Shown here in pieces: positions 39,644 to 44,338 of a stretch of DNA of 44,338 nt. The notes beneath the pieces are model-generated. The model had not been told where the DNA came from, made no database searches, and worked only from the letters and a program-made list of their open reading frames with translations. The position numbers and the translations under genes are program-made. The DNA is taken from positions 1-44,338 of the IMG/VR virus record IMGVR_UViG_3300046718_000034; one strand, 5' to 3'. The stretch's first letter is position 1. Each line of letters begins with the position of its first letter. This stretch comes from a virus.

Positions 39644-39670
39644 CTGTTACACAACCTAGTCATGTAACAG
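39644..39670. promoter_or_regulatory. Operator-like dyad CTGTTACA-N11-TGTAACAG
   Basis: Two perfect 8-bp half-sites (39644-39651 and 39663-39670) with an 11-base gap form a 27-bp palindrome-like element about 25 bp upstream of the P4 -35 box, in the divergent region between early (minus) and late (plus) genes. The form suggests binding of a dimeric regulator. It could also be a small cruciform near an origin. Confidence 0.5.
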
Positions 39671-40015
39671 CCTATGCATAAGACAAGCAAACGGGCGTAT
39701 TTGTGGATAGATGCAGGGGCCTATCCGCGTCTGACCATGCGACCATCCGTTGCCTGTAGAACTGTGACGACTGCTACCATGTTGCATGCGACTGCCCCCG
39801 GCTCTCCCCACTGGTTTCCCAAACTGGGTGTTGGATAAGTGCCCAGAGACGCCCTCGCACCTCAATCACGACGCCGATCTACACTCCACTCGAATTGCGT
39901 ATGCCTGTCTATTGTCGCGGCCATTTAGTATCTTGGGGTAGATGTGAGATTTTAGTTGCATGGTTGGTGAATAGATGATCCGGTCGATTATTCCCCTGAC
40001 AGATGGAGACTTGGT
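39671..40015. other. Divergent control region, no gene seen
   Basis: About 345 bp in front of the first late gene. I see GGATAG/CTATCC (39705-39726, 10-base loop) as the one inverted repeat of note, and no clear TTGACA/TATAAT pair on the plus strand. The late promoter should be here, or it uses a different pattern. A replication origin could also lie here, but no repeat array or A+T-rich box was found. Confidence 0.55.
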
Positions 40016-40483
40016 ATGGCGACTTATGGCATCAATTTCCCTGGGCAGGTGCCGTGGACAGGCTACTCGAATACGCTTGGCTCTGGTCAGGCGAACCAAT
40101 CTGCGAATGCTGGTTATGTCGCAATCAACGGTGTCCAACAGGGTGACGACCGTATTGCGAAGATGTTCCGCAATGGTGGAATGACGATTGCTGTTACGCA
40201 GTTGATGTATGCATTACTTGGTGCCGCAGTTGGTGGAACTGCAACCAAGATCAAGAAGCAGGTGCAGGGATTGGCACTCGGATCGACAAGTGGATTGGGT
40301 GCACCGAGTGGATTGGTTACGATTGAAACAGTCAATCTGGTCAACCGTGCAACGACGGCCAATGATCTCGCTGCATTCCAAGCACTGCTCACACGCAATA
40401 CTTTCCCTGCAACGTATCCTCCTGATGTTAGTGGTAATGGTGGCGGTGGCAAACAGCAAGCAGCCGGTGGAGGAGCATACTAA
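40016..40483 (+). CDS. First late gene, virion-type protein, unknown
   Basis: 155 aa, GGAG 8 bases before the ATG. Gly/Ala/Thr/Asn-rich with a hydrophobic patch (TQLMYALLGAAVGGTA, about residues 61-76) and a Gly-rich end (GNGGGGKQQAAGGGAY). Composition and place at the head of the late operon fit a minor virion protein; the family is not known. Confidence 0.58.
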   Translation: MATYGINFPGQVPWTGYSNTLGSGQANQSANAGYVAINGVQQGDDRIAKMFRNGGMTIAVTQLMYALLGAAVGGTATKIKKQVQGLALGSTSGLGAPSGLVTIETVNLVNRATTANDLAAFQALLTRNTFPATYPPDVSGNGGGGKQQAAGGGAY

Positions 40484-40788
40484 TGCCTCGTGGTGATTAC
40501 GGACCAGAAATCAGGCAGGCCCTCGGCAGTTCACCGAAGGGCAGACCAAGAAGCAGTCCGGCAAGCGAGTCCGCCGCAGACATGACACGTGATGTCGGTA
40601 AAGGAATAAAGGAGGGCAGTGCACAGGACACGAAGTTGGACGCAATGCCACAGAACCAAGCACGCCCACCACAGCGTATGCCTGGGGCAGCAATGCCTAC
40701 GCATGCAATACCACCTGATCTGCCACATGTTGCTGCGGCGACAAGTATAGCGCATGCTATTCTTGGTCGTAGACCTGGGGGTGCATGA
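40483..40788 (+). CDS. Unknown small late protein
   Basis: 101 aa, GGAG before the ATG, which overlaps the previous stop by one base. Basic, Pro/Ser/Arg-rich first half (PKGRPRSSPASE), charged middle, and a small Ala-rich helical end (HVAAATSIAHAILGRRPGG). No family recognised. Co-translated with the genes around it. Confidence 0.55.
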   Translation: MPRGDYGPEIRQALGSSPKGRPRSSPASESAADMTRDVGKGIKEGSAQDTKLDAMPQNQARPPQRMPGAAMPTHAIPPDLPHVAAATSIAHAILGRRPGGA

Positions 40789-41639
40789 TGGCACGTTTGC
40801 CAATTCCACCGCAGCCTGTCATTCCGCCGGAGGGTTTATCACCACCACCAACTGCTACGGAGGCGACAGCATCACCGACAACGATGGTGCTGAATTACTT
40901 GCAGTCACGTGGGTTCCAACCAACAACTGAGAACGTGCGTCGCGCGCTCGAAGCGAATGCTCGTGATCCTGGTGTGATCCCTGGACTGCGGAGTGATACA
41001 GCTGCAACTGATGCAGAGGATCAGGCAGCGATGAAGGCTGCTGGTGTTGGTGGTGGTAAACCACAAGGTGGTAGTGGTGCTGGTGGAAAGCCTACACCTG
41101 ATGGGCCACCGATGGTCAATCTTGGTGCTGGTCCAACGAATGAAGCAGCATGGAGTCCAGATACAAGTGCACAGCCTACGCAAGATGCTGGTGCAGGAAG
41201 CAGTCTTGGCTTAGCTGCTTTGCTTGGTCTACCGGCTGCTGGTCTGATGTATGGTGCAAGTAAGATACCGCCGAGACCAATGCCCGGTGAAGCAGCACCA
41301 CCAATGCCTGATGTTGGTGCTGGTGGGCCACCAAGTCCTGGTGAGATTGACTATACAATGTTGCCTCCTGGTGGTGCAGGAGAAGTATCACCAATGGAGG
41401 CTGCACTGAATAGGGCAACGTCACCGGATGCATCACCAATACGTCCACCGATTGATCCGACTGTTATGCCTGCGCGTCCTGGGATATCTACTATGCAACC
41501 GGGCGGTCCAACTTCATCAACAGGTGTGACTACACCACCGCCTCGTGAGATGCCGCCGTTACCATTCAATAGTGCGACTCCGCATGTTACTGCACCAATG
41601 GCACGTCGTCCTCCTGTAAGATTTAGAGTGAGAGCATAA
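40785..41639 (+). CDS. Pro/Gly-rich late protein, unknown
   Basis: 284 aa; ATG at 40785 and at 40788. Low complexity throughout: Pro, Gly, Ala, Thr-rich with segments such as GGGKPQGGSGAGGKP and PPPREMPPLPFN. Residues about 30-70 contain a possible small folded part (VLNYLQSRGFQPTTENVRRALEAN). A short hydrophobic run (SLGLAALLGLPAAGLMYGASK, near 143-163) may form a membrane or protein contact. Just upstream of the small terminase; probably a virion component or packaging helper. Confidence 0.55.
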   Translation: MMARLPIPPQPVIPPEGLSPPPTATEATASPTTMVLNYLQSRGFQPTTENVRRALEANARDPGVIPGLRSDTAATDAEDQAAMKAAGVGGGKPQGGSGAGGKPTPDGPPMVNLGAGPTNEAAWSPDTSAQPTQDAGAGSSLGLAALLGLPAAGLMYGASKIPPRPMPGEAAPPMPDVGAGGPPSPGEIDYTMLPPGGAGEVSPMEAALNRATSPDASPIRPPIDPTVMPARPGISTMQPGGPTSSTGVTTPPPREMPPLPFNSATPHVTAPMARRPPVRFRVRA

Positions 41640-42238
41640 TGCCGTTACCGCGTGGAGATGCACCACTTCGTTTGGCTGATGGCCGTCTCGTGTATCCTGA
41701 CGGCAAGGTGACTGGTGGAGAAGAAACAACCGAGCGGCTTGTTGAAGTGCCGACGCAAGAAGAAGCACAGCGTATTGTCACGGCTGCTCGTAGGAAGTTG
41801 AGTGAACTACCAGAAGTGCCACGCACCATGAATGCTGTGAGTGTGGTGCTGAGTTACACGCTGTTTGGATTGGACGATGAGGAGATCGCCATTGCAACTG
41901 GCCTCAGTATGGATCAGGTCGGTCGCATCAAGGTGGGTGACGCATATACGCAAATGCACGAGGCTGTCGTGCGGACTATACTTGACAGCGAAACTTCCGT
42001 GGTTCGGGACCTTTTCGCTAAGAATGCAAGAAATGCAGCGCAAGTTGTCATTCGATCGCTGGATGAGGGAACACGAGCAGACCGTATGGCCGCTGCTCGT
42101 GATATTCTTGATCGTAGTGGTCATCGTCCTAGCGACGTTGTTGAGCATCGGCATCGTATGGATGGTGGCCTCGTCATTGAGATCGTGAGGCGTGATGGTG
42201 CAGTGCTGCCTACAATAGACATGGAGCCAGGAACATGA
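41639..42238 (+). CDS. Terminase small subunit (probable)
   Basis: 199 aa. The middle part looks like a small terminase: YTLFGLDDEEIAIATGLSMDQVGRIKVGDAY (about residues 66-97, given as a helix-turn-helix pattern), followed by HEAVVRTILDSE and the helical oligomer part (ARNAAQVVIRSLDEGTRADRMAAARDILD). TerS binds the packaging site and regulates TerL. Located two genes upstream of terL. Ends with a strand (GGLVIEIVRRDG). ATG overlaps the preceding stop by one base. Good but not certain. Confidence 0.7.
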   Translation: MPLPRGDAPLRLADGRLVYPDGKVTGGEETTERLVEVPTQEEAQRIVTAARRKLSELPEVPRTMNAVSVVLSYTLFGLDDEEIAIATGLSMDQVGRIKVGDAYTQMHEAVVRTILDSETSVVRDLFAKNARNAAQVVIRSLDEGTRADRMAAARDILDRSGHRPSDVVEHRHRMDGGLVIEIVRRDGAVLPTIDMEPGT

Positions 42239-42609
42239 CGATCAAAGTTGACGAACATGGCTTGACTGTTCAGGCTTCACGTCCTGCGCTGTCACAGACG
42301 ATTGCAGTTGGTGCTGGTAGTGTGCAGAGTGCACCATTCAGCACTGGACCGACGAACACGTATGCGCAGGGTCCAGTTGCTGGTGTGCCAGTGACAACAC
42401 CAAACAACACGACGCACATCCGTTGCGTGTCAACGAGTGATTGCTGGATCGCGTTTGGCTCGAACCCGATTGCTGCGGCAAGCACGTCACCATGTCTACT
42501 GTTACCTGCTGGTATACCTGAGTATTTCTGGGTGTATCCAGGCGAGCGTGTTGCTGTGGTGCAGAATGCGGCTGCGGGGTTGTTGAATATTGCGGAGATG
42601 ACTGCGTGA
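42235..42609 (+). CDS. Small virion protein, unknown
   Basis: 124 aa, AGGAAC before the ATG (ATGA overlap). Beta-rich with HIRCVSTSDCWIAFGSNPIA (about residues 62-81) and LPAGIPEYFWVYPGERVAVVQ. This pattern is found in small phage proteins near head or spike genes in proteobacterial phages. Likely a structural component; no named family. Confidence 0.62.
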   Translation: MTIKVDEHGLTVQASRPALSQTIAVGAGSVQSAPFSTGPTNTYAQGPVAGVPVTTPNNTTHIRCVSTSDCWIAFGSNPIAAASTSPCLLLPAGIPEYFWVYPGERVAVVQNAAAGLLNIAEMTA

Positions 42610-43886
42610 TGCTTATGGGTGTTGGTCATGTAGGGCGGCAGATGATTGCAAGTGGTGGTGCTGGTAAGCCATCACTCGATCTATCATTCAACGGCCCGAC
42701 GCTCGATCCGAGGCTGACCTTCACGCGCGGCAGCACGGCGACGTATTTCGATGCGACCGGCACCATGCAGACCGTGAGCGGCGACGCACCACGCTTCGAC
42801 TACGATCCGGTGGCGCTCACGCCCAACGGGCTGCTGATCGAGGAAGCGCGCACCAACATGCTGCCGCAGAGTGACACATTCACCTCGTGGACTTCAGGCA
42901 ACATCACCAAGGTGACGGCATCGGGCGTTGCGCCTGACGGGACGAACACGATGATCCGTCAGCAGGAGATGGCGACAACCAACAATCATCTGTCGATTAT
43001 GAGCCCGCTTCCCACCATCGTTGCCGCCACCATCTACACGTTCTCGGTCTATGCGATGGCGCAGCAGAACCGTTACCTTCAACTTGTGTTCGATGACAAT
43101 GGCGCCAACGGTGTTTACGCAAACTTCGATTTGCAGACGGGCACGATCTCGCAGCCGGTCGTGCCGCAGGGAGCCGTCACCAATGCGGCGGCGGCGATGC
43201 AGAACGTCGGCAACGGCATTTATCGTTGTTCAGTGACGTGCGCGACAAACTCGACAACGACCGCGCGGCCGGTGATTGTTCTGATCAACGCGGCGGCCGC
43301 TACCAAGTTTGTGAGTTACACGGGGAGCATCGCGAATGGTCTGTTGACCTGGGGCGCGCAGTTTGAGGCAGGCGCGTTCCCGACATCCTATGTCCCGACC
43401 ACTGGCGCGGCGGTGACGCGGGCAGTGGACGTGCTGACCATCCAACCCGCCAACATGTCGCCGTGGTTCAATGCTGGACCGGGTTCGTGGATGATCGCGG
43501 CAACATCGTATCCGGCCGCAGGGGCGCCACGGCGATTGATAAACTATTTGAGTGGGACAGCAGTTTACCCGCTGCTTGTCACGACCGCTGGATATACGCT
43601 GGCGTCATTCGATGGGGTGGCTACCCTCACGACCGCCAATCTTATCAGCGCAGGCGTGCCGTTCGCAGGCGCGTCAGTGTGGAACACCGGGGGGACTGGC
43701 GCGGTATGTCTTAACGGTGGAGCGGTGGTGTCAGCCGCGACGCAAACGGCAGGCTTTGCATCGCTACTGACAACAGGTGTCAAGCTGATGTCCGATGGCG
43801 GCAGCACCGACACTGGTTACATCCGCCGTCTCCGCTACTGGCCGCGCGTGCTGTCGAACACTGAGTTGCAGCAGGTGACTGCATGA
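42609..43886 (+). CDS. Lectin-like head spike / fibre protein
   Basis: 425 aa from ATG 42609 (TGATG; GTG 42606 is the alternative). Residues 15-90 have the string DLSFNGPTLDPRLTFTRGS, ATYFDATGTMQ and GLLIEEARTNML, typical of spike and fibre proteins with a concanavalin-like sandwich that binds sugars. Residues 95-225 form a carbohydrate-binding-like domain (SGIAPDGTNT to RPVIVLINAAAATKFVSYTGS), and 285-425 a second beta-sandwich. From about 42700 on, codons are clearly G+C-richer than in flanking genes, so the receptor-binding body was probably acquired. The gene sits between TerS and TerL, an odd place for a fibre. Confidence 0.75.
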   Translation: MLMGVGHVGRQMIASGGAGKPSLDLSFNGPTLDPRLTFTRGSTATYFDATGTMQTVSGDAPRFDYDPVALTPNGLLIEEARTNMLPQSDTFTSWTSGNITKVTASGVAPDGTNTMIRQQEMATTNNHLSIMSPLPTIVAATIYTFSVYAMAQQNRYLQLVFDDNGANGVYANFDLQTGTISQPVVPQGAVTNAAAAMQNVGNGIYRCSVTCATNSTTTARPVIVLINAAAATKFVSYTGSIANGLLTWGAQFEAGAFPTSYVPTTGAAVTRAVDVLTIQPANMSPWFNAGPGSWMIAATSYPAAGAPRRLINYLSGTAVYPLLVTTAGYTLASFDGVATLTTANLISAGVPFAGASVWNTGGTGAVCLNGGAVVSAATQTAGFASLLTTGVKLMSDGGSTDTGYIRRLRYWPRVLSNTELQQVTA

Positions 43887-44338
43887 CTAAACGATACAAG
43901 ATCATCGAAGGTGGAATGCATGATCGCTTCCACAAGTCAACGAAGAAGGTGCAATTCATCGGTGGTGGGTTCGGTAATGGCAAAACTGCTGCGACATGCA
44001 TCAAGGCGTTGAAACTGTGCAAGGACTATCCTGGGTGCAATGGGCTGATTGCACGATCCACCTATCCGAAGCTGAATGACACGATACGCAGGGAGTTCTT
44101 GTCATGGTGCCCGACACATTGGGTCAAGCGCATGCCGAGCCGAGACGAGAACACGCTTCTATTGAAGAATGGTTCTACGGTGAACTTCCGATATGTTGCA
44201 CAACAGGGCAAGCAGACAGAGGACTCGAAATCCAACTTGCTGTCTGCGACATACGACTGGATCGTGGTGGATCAGTTGGAGGACCCTGAGTTCTCACACA
44301 AGGACTTCATGGACCTGATGGGACGGTTACGTGGCAAT
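43883..44338 (+). CDS. terL: Terminase large subunit (N-terminal part; continues at base 128)
   Basis: The first 152 codons of TerL, ATG 43883 overlapping the stop of the spike gene (ATGA). Walker A GGFGNGKT is at residues 28-35 after the strand KVQFI, followed by helix AATCIKALKL and the LIARSTYPKLNDTIRREF segment typical of terminase ATPases. The frame runs off the end of the window and continues at base 128 after the 127-bp overlap; total 515 aa. Confidence 0.93.
   Translation, partial: MTKRYKIIEGGMHDRFHKSTKKVQFIGGGFGNGKTAATCIKALKLCKDYPGCNGLIARSTYPKLNDTIRREFLSWCPTHWVKRMPSRDENTLLLKNGSTVNFRYVAQQGKQTEDSKSNLLSATYDWIVVDQLEDPEFSHKDFMDLMGRLRGN
44212..44338. repeat. Terminal direct repeat, right copy
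   Basis: Exact copy of bases 1-127, lying inside terL. See the left copy for the interpretation as a circular closure overlap. Confidence 0.95.

Noticed and set aside
39671-40015. A tRNA or CRISPR-type array in the control region
   Set aside because: No cloverleaf with a proper T-arm and no regularly spaced repeats were found.

Overview
The window is one complete, circularly closed genome of a tailed phage (Caudoviricetes), most likely a podovirus. Bases 1-127 are repeated exactly at 44212-44338, and the terminase large subunit gene reads across that join (starts 43883, ends 1219). The unit genome is therefore about 44,211 bp. The 127-bp overlap is most simply an assembly artefact of circular closure. 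The head and tail proteins (P22/T7-like portal, tail adaptor, nozzle, ejection-type proteins, no tail tube or tape measure) point to a short tail. No RNA polymerase, integrase or repressor is recognised. Strong sigma70-type promoters suggest use of host RNA polymerase. A phage-encoded PEP-CTERM protein, a GHNQP-type N-terminus and other small-protein families suggest a Gram-negative, probably alphaproteobacterial host with an exosortase; this is inference.

Plus strand, 40016 through the join to 19691: the late region. Order: small virion-type proteins, probable small terminase (41639), a small virion protein, a lectin/spike-like protein (42609), large terminase (43883-1219), portal, scaffold, major capsid protein, Ig-like decoration protein, two minor virion proteins, a strong terminator (7282-7318), tail adaptor, tail fibre plus a 60-aa companion, tail nozzle, two GNAT-like acetyltransferases interleaved with internal/ejection-type proteins, and a 1405-aa protein. 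Most junctions are ATGA or TGATG overlaps.

Minus strand, 39493 down to 19773: the early region. Four near-identical promoters (TTGACA, 17-bp spacer, TATAMT) lie at 39591, 38156, 37639 and 30327. The 30327 promoter faces the replication/recombination operon: DUF932-independent first gene, small genes, Cas4-like nuclease with four cysteines, Sak4-like ATPase, DUF669-like protein, RecD/Dda-like helicase, a UDG-DNA polymerase I fusion, and a DUF3987-like helicase. Inverted repeats sit between several of these genes. From 30360 to 37615 is an accessory stretch: a DUF932 protein, small proteins, a membrane protein, a signal-peptide plus PEP-CTERM surface protein next to a DNxLP-repeat protein, three HNH/endonuclease VII-type nucleases, a 30-aa remnant of one of them, zinc-ribbon proteins and many unknowns.

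Several blocks (about 8530-9650, 31340-31690, 38190-39490, 42700-43880) look richer in G+C than their surroundings and are probably recent acquisitions. No endolysin was recognised, and no tRNA, rRNA, CRISPR array or insertion sequence was seen.
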